A stretch of DNA of 64,000 bases from Anisakis pegreffii (lineage: Eukaryota > Nematoda > Chromadorea > Rhabditida > Anisakidae): contig JAPYMA010002852.1 of assembly GCA_035041965.1 (NCBI GenBank), positions 1 through 64,000 on the forward strand, written 5' to 3'. The position numbers and the translations under genes are program-made. Below are positions 1 through 11,616 of the stretch, one piece after another; within the stretch, counting starts at the first letter, position 1, and every line of letters starts with the position of its first letter. Under the pieces are notes generated by a model. The model was not told the DNA's origin. It saw only the letters and a program-made list of their open reading frames with translations, and did no database searches.

Positions 1-436
1 TCTTTGCAATCCGGAAATGATAACTAGCTTATGCAATGATGTCAATGAAATATATGTGTCATAAATACCACTGGTAAAAACTAAAGTTATTTAACAGACT
101 TTTCACAGAGCAAGTATAATGAGTCCAGAACTGTATTTAAAATATCACCATTGATTCATAATACTGACCCATCTATTAAAGCCTTCTCACATTAAACTTA
201 TCAATTCATTCCCAACAATGTGATCCAGCGATGATCACGTAAAATCTTAAATTCTTAAGAATAAACATAGTTGTTAGATAATTTCCAATTCCACTATGAA
301 ATAAGGAATTCGATTTCGATTAAGATTAACCAATAGTACCTCCATGGACCTATGATACCCAGTAGCCATGACTGTCCAAAAGTGATAGTTTCACGCATCC
401 AATTCAAATTATTAATTTGTTGTGAGCAGAGAATAC

Positions 437-1022
437 CTTTTGGTGGACATTTTTCACATGTTTTCGTGCATCTGAATTTGTTGTTGTCTACATCGCATTG
501 GCCAGTCGCTTTCACATAAGCGCAATCGTTATCCCTGTCCCTGCATTCTGAAATCATTCAGCAAACATATAAAATGCCCTTAATCGCGCATCCAACCAAA
601 TACTAATGGCAAGTATCGTTCAATAGTGCTCATTTTAAATGACATGAAATGTGGTTTATCCATCATTTTGGTGCAAGTGAAATTCTCTTTGTGATCACAT
701 CGTTGATAATGCAATCCCACAGTCCCACATTAATACTTATGACATTTCACACTACGGAATATTTTCCAAAATATGCCGTAAGTATTTTGTACTATCAAAT
801 GTGAGTTGAAGTCAATTTCGCCTGAGCATCAAATTTTTGATCTTGAACAAACCGAAGCATTGAGTCCCTGAAGCAATTTTGTTTGAGAAAAAGAATCCAC
901 TTGAATCCTTCTTCGATGTGGAATAATTTCATAACTTAAACGAAAAAAAGATTGTTGAACACAATACCTTGTGCTATAACAAAAGTGATGATTAGTGCAG
1001 TTACAACGAGGAAACGCAACAT
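437..1022 (-). CDS. Secreted ShK-domain mini-protein (5' two exons)
   Basis: Two exons fit together. Exon 1 (1022-968) encodes a typical signal peptide, MLRFLVVTALIITFVIAQ, and ends in phase 1 at a GTATTG donor. Exon 2 (547-437) follows a TTTCAG acceptor, continues the frame and ends at a GTATTC donor. Exon 2 codes for a compact domain with six cysteines spaced as in ShK domains, including CRDRDNDCA near the start and CTKTCEKC at the end. ShK domains are abundant in nematode secreted proteins; some block K+ channels, others are appended to enzymes. The domain follows the signal peptide directly, so a secreted role is inferred. The model ends in phase 1 and the next exon was not found between 436 and 1, so the 3' end is either a cryptic exon or lies outside the window. 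No function beyond secretion is claimed. Confidence 0.72.
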
Positions 1023-1229
1023 GTTTGATGCTCTGAAGATAACAAAAGACAAATTATTTCCTTATAGACGCCCCAGAGTTTTTAAACGAGAAGTCTGGGA
1101 AGCCACACAAGATAACAAAATGTAAATAACATGGACAACAAAAGAACTGAATAATTAGTCAAGACATCCCCAAAGTCGCTTTCAAAGTTTGAAAACTGGA
1201 AATATACTGGAATACTGGAATCGGCCAGG

Positions 1230-4200
1230 CTATCGAACGTTGTTGACGTTGCTGGCCACAATGCGTTTCCAATCAGTCCTCGACCTTGCTTTCCTTTGCC
1301 AGATCTTACCAATCGCCTTGTCGATCTCGTCTCGCCACCTTTTTGGAGGTCTTCCGAGCGGTCGTTTTTGTTCTCGGGGGTACCATTCTAGAATTGCTCG
1401 GGTCCACCTGTTGTCATTCATTCGAGCTACGTGGCCTGCCTGTGACGGCTAGGGATTGATTTTGGGTATATGTGGGTACCTTGTCTTGACTTGTAGCCGT
1501 CAGATAACAATTTATAAAGATAAATTGGTAATAAAGTAATGATTAACAAAACAGTTCAACAATAGACGAATTACGGAGATAATATAATATTACTTCAATA
1601 AAAAGGTGAAATTGGAAGATTATCAAGTGATTACAGTAAAACGAAATATTATTCTTAACGAAACGATATCCTCAATGTGGTCTCAACTAGCTTAAATAGC
1701 TCAATGATGAATGAATCACTTAACAGAACCAACAGATCGCCGACGTTGATGGTTGAGTTGAATTGTCCAACGAAGTCGATTGTAATTTATTGATGAAGAT
1801 AATTTGCTTACTTGATTTGGGAAATTATTTAATTAGGCCGGCCTGTGCGTTCAATTGTTTGCTTTGTTGATTCGTTATGGGTTGGAGTGCGATTGATTTG
1901 GGAGGGATGTTTGGGAAAGGAACTTGGGTTTTGACCTTATTTATATATTTGGGACAGGATGTGGAAATTTGGAGGTGCACTCTTTAATTACGACCTTAAC
2001 TCCTTTGAGATTGGATGAGGGTAATTAGGTGGTTGTGGGGTTTGAGAAATTCACGGAGCTTGATCCGAACGACGACCACGAGTTGATTTGAACTGTTCGC
2101 GCTTATTCACAAAGAAATGACACAATTACGACACACTACAGTTTGAGATCTGGTGATTGGGATTGAATTTGATTTGGTTTGATTTATTGGATTTGGGACT
2201 TGAAGGCTTGGTTGTTGATTTGCTTGGATTGAAATATCGTCTTCGATTTGCCTTTCCAGACCTCAAACTTGGGTAATTAAACCCTTGTAATTACAACGAA
2301 AACAACACGACTACGCGATTTACTACGACTACGTGACCTATTGTGAACTAAGTTTAGTAGCTAAACAAATACGAACTATTGTAATTGAAACGAAATAAGA
2401 AACGAGAAACAAATTGTGGTGTGCTAGAATGAAAGGTAAATGAGATAGGTCGAGCAACCGACTGCTAGGAATGTGGGTGAGCATTGATTCAAGCAAATAT
2501 TATGAAAGGATTGTGGTGTAAGATTTGAGATAAGATAAGATGAGATAAGAGGCATAAGGTGTTGGTTAGGTGCATGATGTGGTGTTGTAATTTGTAATGA
2601 TGTGATATTTTGTATAGATTTATTATAGTGACGTGATTTTGTATGATGTGATATTTTTGCGACAGTCTAGTCGCAACACTGCCCATCGTAGCTTCTGTTT
2701 CCTGTACTCTGTGATTACGTCGCTTATCCCAGTTCTCCGGCGTATCTCCTCGCATCGGATGTGCTCACGCAACGATATTCCTAACATACATCTCTCCATT
2801 GCCCTCTGTGTTGTTATAAGTCGTTGTTCTTCTGTTTTTGTCGTTGCCCACGTTTCGCATGCATAGAGCATCGCGGGCAAGACTGTGCTGTTATACAGAT
2901 GGGCACGAAGAGATCCATCAATTTTGGCCTTTAGCACATCCTTTATCGAGTTGAACGCCTTCCATCCGGATCGTATTCTTTGAGCTAGTTCGGGCTTCAT
3001 ATCTCGGTCCATATTCACCAGTTGCCCCAAATAGGTATATTCTTTCACTTCTTCGATTACATCGCCTTCCACCACTATTTGGCCCGCAGGAGTGATATCT
3101 GAGCGCATGAATTTAGTTTTCATGCGGTTGGGCTTGAGGCCGACGGCGGCACTTTTGGTGCTCAGCGTCGTCAGCATGGCCTGGAGCTCCTTAGTGGATT
3201 CAGCGATGAACACGATGTCATCTGCGAATCGAAGATGATTCAGAATTTCACCGTTGATACTGATACCACTATCCCAGTCGATGTCTCGAAGAACCATTTC
3301 GAGGCATGCCGTGAAAAGTTTCGGAGAGATTGTATCCCCTTGTTTGACACCCTTGTTTACTGGGACTGTTACTGGTGTCGATAGTAAGTTGATATCTGTG
3401 GTACAGTTGGTGTTTGCCTCTTTGAGGAGATTGATGTACTGGGCCGGGATACCTTGTTCGTGGAGAGACGTTAGCACTGCGTTAATCTCGACGCTATCAA
3501 AGGCCTTTTCGTAGTCGACGAAAGCGACACATAGAGGTAGTTTGTATTCGTTTGCCCTCTCTATTAGTTGTGTCAGGGTAAATATATGGTCAATCGTGCT
3601 GCAGTTTTTGCGAAAGCCTGCCTGCTCTCTGGGTTGTTGGTAATCGAGATCGGTTGACAATCTCGTTACGATGATTTTAGTAAATAGTTTGTAGATTTGA
3701 GACAGGAGGCAAATGGGACGATAATTCTTTAGATCTTCCTTATCGCCCTTTTTATACAGCAAAATGGTATTTGACCCTTTCCACTGAGAGGGTATTTTGC
3801 CCTGCTTCAAGTAGATGTTGAACCTTGTCGCAAGGGCTTTCCAGAATGTTTCCCCAGCGCTCCTGATCATTTCTGATGTTATTCCGTCTTTACCAGGAGC
3901 TTTGCCGCTTTTTGTCAGATGAAGAGCATTTTCGATCTCGTTAACCAGTATTGGTGGCACGTCATCCATTGCCTTTGGTGACGGAGGAGTGAACAATAAG
4001 GATGACTTGAAAAGATTCGTGTAGAAGTTTCTGCAAACCTCCTCCATTCCTTTTTTGTCAGTCACCGTCTGCCCACCGTTGTCTTTTAGTGTCGTCACCT
4101 CCCTTCTATATTGTGCCATTTCTCGTCGGCATTTCTTCATGCTTTTGCCTTTCTCAGCAACTTTCAGCAGTTTTCTTAATTTGTACCTCTCGAGGTCTTC

Positions 4201-5268
4201 CTTCAGATGCTGCCTGATGGCTTTACATAAGATGGAATACTCGACGAGGTCTGTTTTGTTTCTTTTCAAGGATTTCCGTCTTTCCATTAATCTCTTCGTT
4301 TCCTCAGAAAATCTGTCATCCTTGAGTTGCTGTTGGTCGACTTTAGCCTTCCTAAAGCATGCCTTTAGCTTGGTGATTAGCGAGTCGTAGTCTTTGTCAA
4401 TCTCTTCAATCTGATCCCAGTTTTCTTTCTCGATGGTGTCTTGCAATACCATCTCGTCGAAGGCCTTGATGCGTTGGTGTTTCATTGAGATATGCAGCGC
4501 TTTCTTCTCTCTTTTCTTGTCGATGACGATTTCCGCCCGAACTAAACGATGGTCGCTGCCGGTGTTGAAGGGGGCCACGACAGAGACGTCTTGAAGTAGT
4601 CGCCTTCTGTCGATCATGATGTAGTCGATTTCGTTTCGGTACTGAGCATTCGGAGCTATCCATGTCCATCTTCTCGCTGGTCTTTTTTTGAATAGGCTGT
4701 TGCCAATGTAGAGTTTATTCGTCTCGGCAAAGGTTACTAAACGTTCTCCTCTTTCATTTCTTTCTCCTAGTCCAAATTTTCCAATATACTGTTGTCCTTG
4801 CCACCCTTTCCCGATCTTTGCGGTGAAATCGCCCATGACGATGGTGTATGTGGATTTTTTAGTAAGAGCCGTTTCCAGCTCCTGGTAGAATTCTTCAACC
4901 TCATCGTCATCAACAGAGTTTGTTGGGGCGTAGGCCTGGATGATTTTGAGGGTGGCCTTTCCTGATACTTGAACGTTTAGAACCCCTATTCTTGATGACA
5001 GAATATTGCACGAGACTATTTTAGAAGCCCATTCTTTACTTACGATGAACCCAATACCTCCGACTGTTCGAGTATCGTCTCCTTTGCCCAATCTCACGGC
5101 GCTCCCATCGTTCCATCTTGCGTTGAGTTCTTCTTTTCGACGTGTTTCACAGAGCCCGAGAACGTCGCATTTAATTTTCTTCGATTCCTCCATCAAGTGG
5201 GTCAGTCTGGTCCTCCCTGCCAATGACCTGCAGTTATAGGTGCATATGGCTAGGGTTGTTTTTCGATG
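1230..5268 (-). pseudogene. LINE ORF2: endonuclease-reverse transcriptase, split and probably endonuclease-dead
   Basis: The ORF is open from just after a TAA at 5269-5271 to about 2684 and resumes at 1435-1230. The N-terminal endonuclease shows YNCRSLAG, LCETRR, GDFTAKIG and GSDHRLV. The reverse transcriptase shows GKAPGKDGITSEM, YRPICLLSQIYK, AFVDYEKAFDS, GVKQGDTISPKLF and the catalytic FADD. The C-terminal tail (GHVARMNDNRWTRAILEWYP and following) lies beyond the 1,238-bp insertion; without it the frame reads LRWA into GHVARM. Two defects are visible: the insertion, which puts a foreign tail and stop near 2623, and an Asn-to-Thr change in the GDFN motif of the endonuclease (minus-strand ACC at 4824-4822), where Asn is normally catalytic. 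No ATG lies before HLMEES, so initiation may use read-through or re-initiation after the upstream ORF. Confidence 0.88.
1441..2678. mobile_element. Solo-LTR-like insertion (1,238 bp) with 5-bp target duplication CTGCC
   Basis: The insertion starts TGTGACGGCTAG and ends CTAGTCGCAACA, so it is bounded by TG...CA with imperfect 12-bp inverted ends (9 of 12 match). It is flanked by an exact CTGCC duplication at 1436-1440 and 2679-2683. Removing it plus one CTGCC restores the LINE coding sequence exactly (LRWA-GHVARM). It has no transposase or gag/pol ORF. TG...CA ends, a 5-bp duplication and more than 1 kb of non-coding sequence fit a solo LTR of a Gypsy or BEL/Pao retrotransposon. Its orientation is not resolved. 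Confidence 0.75.
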
Positions 5269-5409
5269 TTATGACGGCCTGTCCGAACCTGAGATTCTTA
5301 GCAGCCTCTCGACTCTCGAATCCCGTCCCGCCGTCGTAGCACGGTTCGATTGCCCTGCAGGGTACTGAGGCCCATTTTCTTGCATTGTTTTAGCCATTTG
5401 TGACGCCAT
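5269..5409 (-). CDS. Short upstream ORF of the RTE-like LINE (46 aa)
   Basis: A 46-codon ORF starts at ATG 5409 (MASQMAKTMQENGPQYP...) and stops at TAA 5269, immediately upstream of, and in the same frame as, the endonuclease ORF. RTE-clade elements characteristically carry a very short first ORF, so this is probably the element's ORF1. No domain is recognised. It could instead be leader sequence with no protein role. Confidence 0.45.
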   Translation of the reverse strand: MASQMAKTMQENGPQYPAGQSNRATTAGRDSRVERLLRISGSDRPS

Positions 5410-5935
5410 CCCGCTGGCTAGGCGGGCAGGCCAGAAAACTGGGAATATGTAAAGAATATAATTGGTTTTTGCTGACAAAAACAGGCTACCACACAGTTCA
5501 CAAAAAAGATTACTTTGCCCACAACGCACTGAATTAGGCTGAACAAATGTGGCAGAAGTTCAACGCGGAACCATGCATTATGAATGTCTCGTAGAATAAT
5601 ATGGTAACTATTAGGAAATACTAAAATAATAGGTCTTAATGAAATGAAAAAAAAATGGAAAGAGCTTCATGTTAAGGCGATGAAACGTGCGGTCAAATCG
5701 GATGCAATGCACCTAAATGGTCTTTAGAAACCGGAGTGATGAAAATTGTCCGGCACCCCACTCGCCGAACTAATCCTCCACAGATTACGCTGAACGGTTT
5801 ATGTAAAACGAACGAGTGCATTCATTTATATTGCGAAATGCCAGTAAGATGTGGCCAAGGCTATCAAGTCGCTTTCAAAACGACCTTCTTTTATGAAACG
5901 AGCGATGCCGCTAGTTCGTTGCAAGTAGTGTTCTT

Positions 5936-6044
5936 CGGGGAGCAATTTTTTGCACCAGGCGGTCCCTGCAGAGAGTAAACGCGAAAAAGTCGGGGAGCAA
6001 AATGCGCGGGGGGGAGCGCTCCCCGTGTTCCCCAACGAACACTA
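5936..6044. mobile_element. GC-rich hAT-type MITE, copy 1 (109 bp)
   Basis: Terminal inverted repeats TAGTGTTCTTCGGGGAGC and GCTCCCC...AACGAACACTA bound a GC-rich core. The flanks GTTGCAAG (5928-5935) and ATTGCAAG (6045-6052) match at 7 of 8 positions, as expected for an 8-bp hAT target duplication. The TAGTG end fits the hAT terminal pattern. Same family as 27020-27287. Confidence 0.75.
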
Positions 6045-6052
6045 ATTGCAAG

Positions 6053-9000
6053 TGCATGGAGAGAGACAATGAACAAGATCATGAACAACAGCAAACGGTG
6101 GATGTGATTGCGATGGTGTTTTCAACCAGTACAGAGACTGTTTGCAGTTTTGTAATGAAGTAAAAAATATTCAGAATAATAATAAGCTTTGTGATGTGCA
6201 TTATTATTAGTATTATGACAAATGGATTAGCTCTTTGACAAGTGAACTGATAACATTTCAATATCAATGCAGTGGAACTCTGGTTGATGAGTGCGATTCG
6301 TCGCGCGATCAGTTCGTAACTCAAAGCAAGCTTTTTCACTGTAATTAGTGGTACGTGAAATAATCCCCTCCAAGCAACCCAATTATTCTTAGCGTAAAAC
6401 TATACAGATGGCATACAATATCAACAGTTCTTTGTCAGCCTATTCCTAAAGGTCGATGCAAGATTCAAAAAAGAAAAGTGAATTTGTGGTGCTCAATCGC
6501 AATCAGAACGTTATCTTCGGTGAATTCCGAAGAAGTGATTCAACAGGTTGTTCAGTACCTTTGAAAAATTTTCCCTTGAAACTTCCCTTCGATTATCCTC
6601 AGTTGTCTGTCTCACCGAGGTCTCTTCTGATCAACCTTTTCGTTGACCACTTCTAGTTTCGAATTCATTTCAAATGAAACAAATATTTTTGAATGTCGTT
6701 AAAGAGGCCCCAAATGTCGTCTCATCAACACAGTTTTCCCCCATTAGAATCGAACAGTGCCCCTCATAACCTCTGAACTGATGGCAATACGAACGAGAAA
6801 GAAGAATCGAGGCCGAATGCAAGCAAAGTCAGAGAACACGTTGCGTCCTAATAAGCTAAAAGTTGCTGGAATACTCGATCGAAGTTGTTCAGCAAGCCGA
6901 AAACTGCTAAGAAACATCAAAATTGACAAAAAATTTTCTAATTTTGATCACAAATGCCATCAAACCAATCAATGACTGCAAACACTATTAAGTTTTTGCT
7001 AAAATTTTCATTTGTGCGTTAAATTTTCGAAAACAAAAGCTTTGTAAAGGCCGATTCTATTATAGAATTGTCAGCGATGAATATTTCTATGCGATCATTT
7101 TTAAAATTGACCTATTGAATAATGATGCAGCGATTGTTTTAAAAATTCACGTACTGAACATAATTTTATTCACATATTGAATCACTTCTGTACCGATATC
7201 GAAATTTACATAATACAATATTGTAATATGATATTCTTTCGTACAGCAGTTGCACGAAAGAGCTTACAAATCACTCGAGATTTTTTTAATGTTCAGAAGA
7301 GAGTGCCCCCGTGATGGATGGTTTTCGATGCTTTCATCGAATACAATCACATCAATCATTCATTTTGTCCAGCAAATAATTGAAAAACTTTTTTAAGTGG
7401 TAAGGCTGAAAAGGCAGAATAAATAACGAAATTCCTTATAGATAACAGGGACTGAAGCAGAGAAACTAAGTAATTGGTCACTCCAAATTCACTTTCAAAG
7501 TTCAAAGGAGATTGTTTAACACAGAGAATGTGTAAGGGTTGTAATTAGTGATCATTGACAAAAATAATCAACAAATCAATGTCACTCGCCATCAGAGCTT
7601 CGTTTAATGATGCGTGCATGATCGGGTTGGAGCAATTGGGATCTTCTTTCAAGGGACATGGTAGAGTTCACCTCGAGAAAGGAATTTGGTAGTGATCAAT
7701 TTTCTTGTAATTTCTGCAGCTAGGCTGTGGAACAATTTTCAATCTAAAGGTGGCTAGGACAGCATCTTTTTGGCGGATTGGCTCTCTTCAGAGCCACCCA
7801 AAATCTAAAATTAGGTTTAATCTGCCCTCTCTTCACAACATTTTTCGTTGATCAACGACGTCTTGCAATCGTAAAAGTGATATATTTGTCCCATTAAAAC
7901 TGTTGTCTTCCATTCTTCTTTTCATGAAGCGGACAGAACAGTTGCAAAAAAATGAAATTGCAGAAGAGGATGGAACACTCTCGAAATGCTACGGTGTGGA
8001 CCGAGAAAGGACAGGACAATTTGTCAAAAGCTTGGAACTAAACCATCAATATTCGCAATCGCCCACACGTAATACTCAGTTGCTCGATTTTTGGACAAGA
8101 TTTTTGTTATTTTGCAGAGAGCAGTTATTTTTTGTAAAGGTCAAACAAAAAAATATTGCACAACTTGAAAGATTGTGTTTTGAGGTTTAGAATTTGGTCA
8201 TTTTACAGTTATTGGATGCGGTGCAAATAAGATCTTGTTGAAGACATCAATGACATCAAAGAAAGTTGTCTGTAAACGTTGTTTCAAACGAATTAATGCT
8301 CACGATTCGGCAAGCATTAATTCACTGTTCACATAAGTGCCCTTAAGTGCTCAATGAACATCAGCGACACATCTGCAATGAGCCAATGAAGATGCATTGC
8401 TGCCAGAAAAGTGCATCTGATGCACTCGTCTTTCCACCTCAATTCCTTTTTCCATGCAACTGACATTCAACAAGATATATCACCACCATCTGTGGTGGTG
8501 ATATATCTTGTTGCTTGTCAGTGCTCGTTCCAACAACACGTTCTTATAATAGCGCATTTTGCCGACAACGAAAACCGAACAATCGTGAATACATATCACC
8601 ATACTGCCTGTTTATTTGCATAATGAACGTGGCACAAGTAACAACTGCATTCCAACCTGCTAACATAATCGTGTACTCTATTATGACGTTATGTTCAAAT
8701 GCACTTTGAGAGTGCAATTCAATTCGTCGCTTTGGAATCGATTAAATTACAAACATGTCTTATGGGTGACTTATCAACATCTTATGGGTGACTTGTCGAA
8801 ATCAATCTTTCACGCCATCTTCAATAACTAGTTGTTTGCTGATTTTTACCAACGCTTACATTCATTTGATGATTCTGATGGAAGTGTTTTTGATTGCATT
8901 CCATAAGTTGAGCAACTGAAATCCTCACTGAGATAAGACTCACGTTCATTATTGCGACCTGATGAGTTAGATGAAAGTTGATTCAAATTTTTCTGCGAAG

Positions 9001-10909
9001 AGCAGACGGCTTCTAGACATATGAGTGCTTGGTCTTAGCTCACGCCAGTGCCTGGAAGCAGCTTAAAAAAGTTTGTCTGCGTTGCTTTCATAATATTTAA
9101 GTGTTTGTTGAAACTCAATTTGCAGTGGGTGGAGTGTTGGAAATGCGATTTGATCAGTGGCATCGCTTTGTAGATGGCTGCGATATTGCCAGGGAGAGTT
9201 GTGACTTGATCTTAATTAACTCCTTTTGCAGTGGCATCCAGCAAGGAATCGTTTCATTACAGCGCTAACAGAATTGTTCATATATCCTTTTCAGAATACT
9301 CCTGCTCACGAAATACTCACTATCAGTCATATTTTTGAAACGTTTTCTTTTCTGACATTTACGGTTCTTTTTCTTATCTTAGCCAGCTACTTCACATGAA
9401 CAGTTTATTCTGTCTTCTCGGTCAGCTTTTCCGCTTTAAGGCTAAACAATTTTTCTTGCAAATAGGTACGTGATCAGTACCTAATAATACAGCTCAGATG
9501 CATGTGTTCCCTTGTCAGTAAATCATTCAGTTGCTTTATTTATCGCACTTCTCACCTATTCATGGTGCCATTTTGCAGAACTTAACAACTGAAAACAAAC
9601 AAAGAAGATGGTGTGCGTTATTCATGCACACTTGCAATGCACAACAGCACACATATCCAGCAACGTTCATCATAAGCGTTCCTCTACACTTTTCATCATC
9701 ACTGAACACGCAAACTGCTTCTTAGTTCATTTCCAAACTAACTCTGTTAAACAAGCACACGAAAGATCGCCTTACCTGCATGCAGCAACAATAGCGAATA
9801 TAATCCGAGCATTTTAATACATTCATTTTTCAATGATACATAACTGCATTCGTTTCAAATTATCTTCATTAATTGCAGTACTTTCTGTGATCATGAATCA
9901 CGGATGAGATTGTAAAATAGCGTTGAGATACGCATTTTTGAACAATAATATCGTTTGAAGATCGAATGATTTGGTGTGTTATCTACGGTAAAGTCATAAA
10001 TCCAACTGAGGATAAGTGGTGCATATCGACCGATCGAAATTCTGATAAGTTCGACCGCGTGGATAGTTTATATGTGTTCAACGCTCTTCGACGATAAATT
10101 CTCATCGTCCATTTCAGCATGTGATTGGAATCCACCAATGCTGTTTCCTGATTGCTCACTTTAATCACACATTATTTATTTTACAAGCATTTGAAGGAGC
10201 GAAAATGTTTGTTGACTCCAGTCGCGAGTTGATTTGATAATCATTCGATGAATAGAATCGCTCGAAAATTGAGCAATTCAAATATGTCAGCATGAATTAT
10301 GTGTGTCTGCGGTTAACGAACAGTAGCGAAAGCAGATGAACAAAAAATGATAGGTTAAGATGCGTGATTGATTGCGGTCATTTTGGCTTCTTTATGAATG
10401 AATGCCTGAATGAAGACAATTTGATTGATGCGAACGATACACCTCTCTAGGCTGAAAAACGTTGAATCTATTTCAATCAGGATGATTCATTTCGTGACAT
10501 TATCAAGTGCTCTTTTCTTTGTTGGAGCGCATCGTCTCCGATAGAAGCCAGTTTATAGGCTCATGGAGTCGCGACTGCGGTGTTTCGAGAAATGATCTTG
10601 TTATCGAATGTGCTTACGATTTGGCATTCGCGCTCTTGCTTGCGATCAGTATATCGGCTCGATCCTCTTCAATGAGATGGAGATCGATTCGCTGAGATGC
10701 TTCTCTTGAAAACTTGCTTTGAGGTATAGCATCAAGGCTTTCTCGCTAAGCAAGCTGTTTACTCTAAGCGAATGTGTTCTTAGGTAATGCAAGCTGTGAA
10801 TTATTCATGACCCCAAAGTTCCATGATCCACATTCAGTATGTGCTATGGAGTTTCAAATATACAAGCTTCGTATGCTGCACAATTCGAACGTTTGCCGAA
10901 TATCCTAGA
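6053..10909. other. Gene-poor stretch
   Basis: No convincing exon was found on either strand. Short ORFs show no domain, signal peptide or linked splice sites. The one notable structure is the hairpin at 8460-8521, listed separately. Coding exons too short to recognise, or 5' non-coding exons of the K+ channel gene, cannot be excluded. Confidence 0.5.
8460..8521. repeat. Near-perfect 29-bp inverted repeat with a 4-nt loop
   Basis: Arms 8460-8488 and 8493-8521 pair at 27 of 29 positions; the inner 21 bp (CAACAAGATATATCACCACCA and its complement) are perfect, around the loop TCTG. It would form a hairpin of about 62 nt if transcribed. It could be a palindromic MITE remnant or a small-RNA precursor; the 4-nt loop is short for a miRNA. 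Confidence 0.85.
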
Positions 10910-11616
10910 CAGTGATTCTCATAGGGGTGAAATCACCCATTTTGGGTAATTCGGAGGTGTGTAAGGGTAATGGATGGGTCGGGAAATTAGTATTTCGTGA
11001 TGTTGTTATTTTATGATAGAACGTCATTATGATGGTGTTTTTTAACTTGGATATGCAAATGCGATTAATTGATGGCAATATTCTCCTAATTTCTGAGTAT
11101 GATTAGCTCATAAGGGCCTAACAGGGTTTTCATTCGTTTTAACAGGGTTTTCGTTCCTTTCCTTGTTGTTGTAATCGCTCTCATTACTTTTATCACTAAA
11201 ATTGTTCTCTTCTGCTAATTTCTCATTCATTTCACTCAATAATTAAAATCGAACTCTCATTCTATCAAATACACTCTATTATTGATCGTTTGGCTATCGA
11301 ACGTTATCAATTCGATTGTTATATTGTTCATTTCGGCTGTCAACACTCGTCAACGTATACAGTAAATAGTATATGCTACAGAATAAGAAATTGATTCTAA
11401 CTGTGAAATGAAACAAGACTGAAGTGAATCTGAAAAACTCATCAAGAGAACAATATTTACAGGTAATAGCTATGAGAGTGAATAGAACACGTCTGAAAAG
11501 AATGAGAGTTCATCTAAATCATATGTAGAAATAGTAAGTCTTGTATCAGCGGGTGTAACGGCGTCCTATCGGGTCATCAAAAGGGGTAATGAAGTACCCG
11601 AACGTGAGGACCACTG
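10910..11616. mobile_element. AT-rich hAT-type MITE, copy A (707 bp)
   Basis: Terminal inverted repeats CAGTGATTCTCA (start) and TGAGGACCACTG (end) match the CAGTGGTTCTCA ends seen in many hAT elements. The interior aligns along its length with 37283-38086, for example CCTAACAGGGTTTTCATTCG in both, and with the complement of 43711-44431. No transposase ORF is present, so it is non-autonomous. The flanking 8-mers ATCCTAGA and TCCCATGA match at only 4 of 8 positions, so the copy is old or its edge has decayed. Confidence 0.8.

Larger units (their letters stand above)
1220..5436 (-). mobile_element. RTE-like non-LTR retrotransposon (LINE), interrupted by an LTR-type insertion
   Basis: The element reads on the minus strand from about 5436 (5' end, after GGCCTGCCCGCCTAGCC) to about 1220 (3' end near GGCCACAACGTC...TAGCC). 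It has a short upstream ORF (5409-5269), an endonuclease and reverse transcriptase ORF, and a C-terminal piece displaced to 1435-1230 by the insertion at 1441-2678. Without that insertion it is about 3.0 kb, a typical RTE length. The boundaries are supported by an internally deleted copy at 15243-15346, which joins the same two ends. RTE assignment rests on the compact architecture, the apurinic-type endonuclease and the RT motif style; it was not tested by phylogeny. Confidence 0.85.

Noticed and set aside
5736..5978. 80-codon plus-strand ORF
   Set aside because: Runs into the GC-rich MITE and has no domain.
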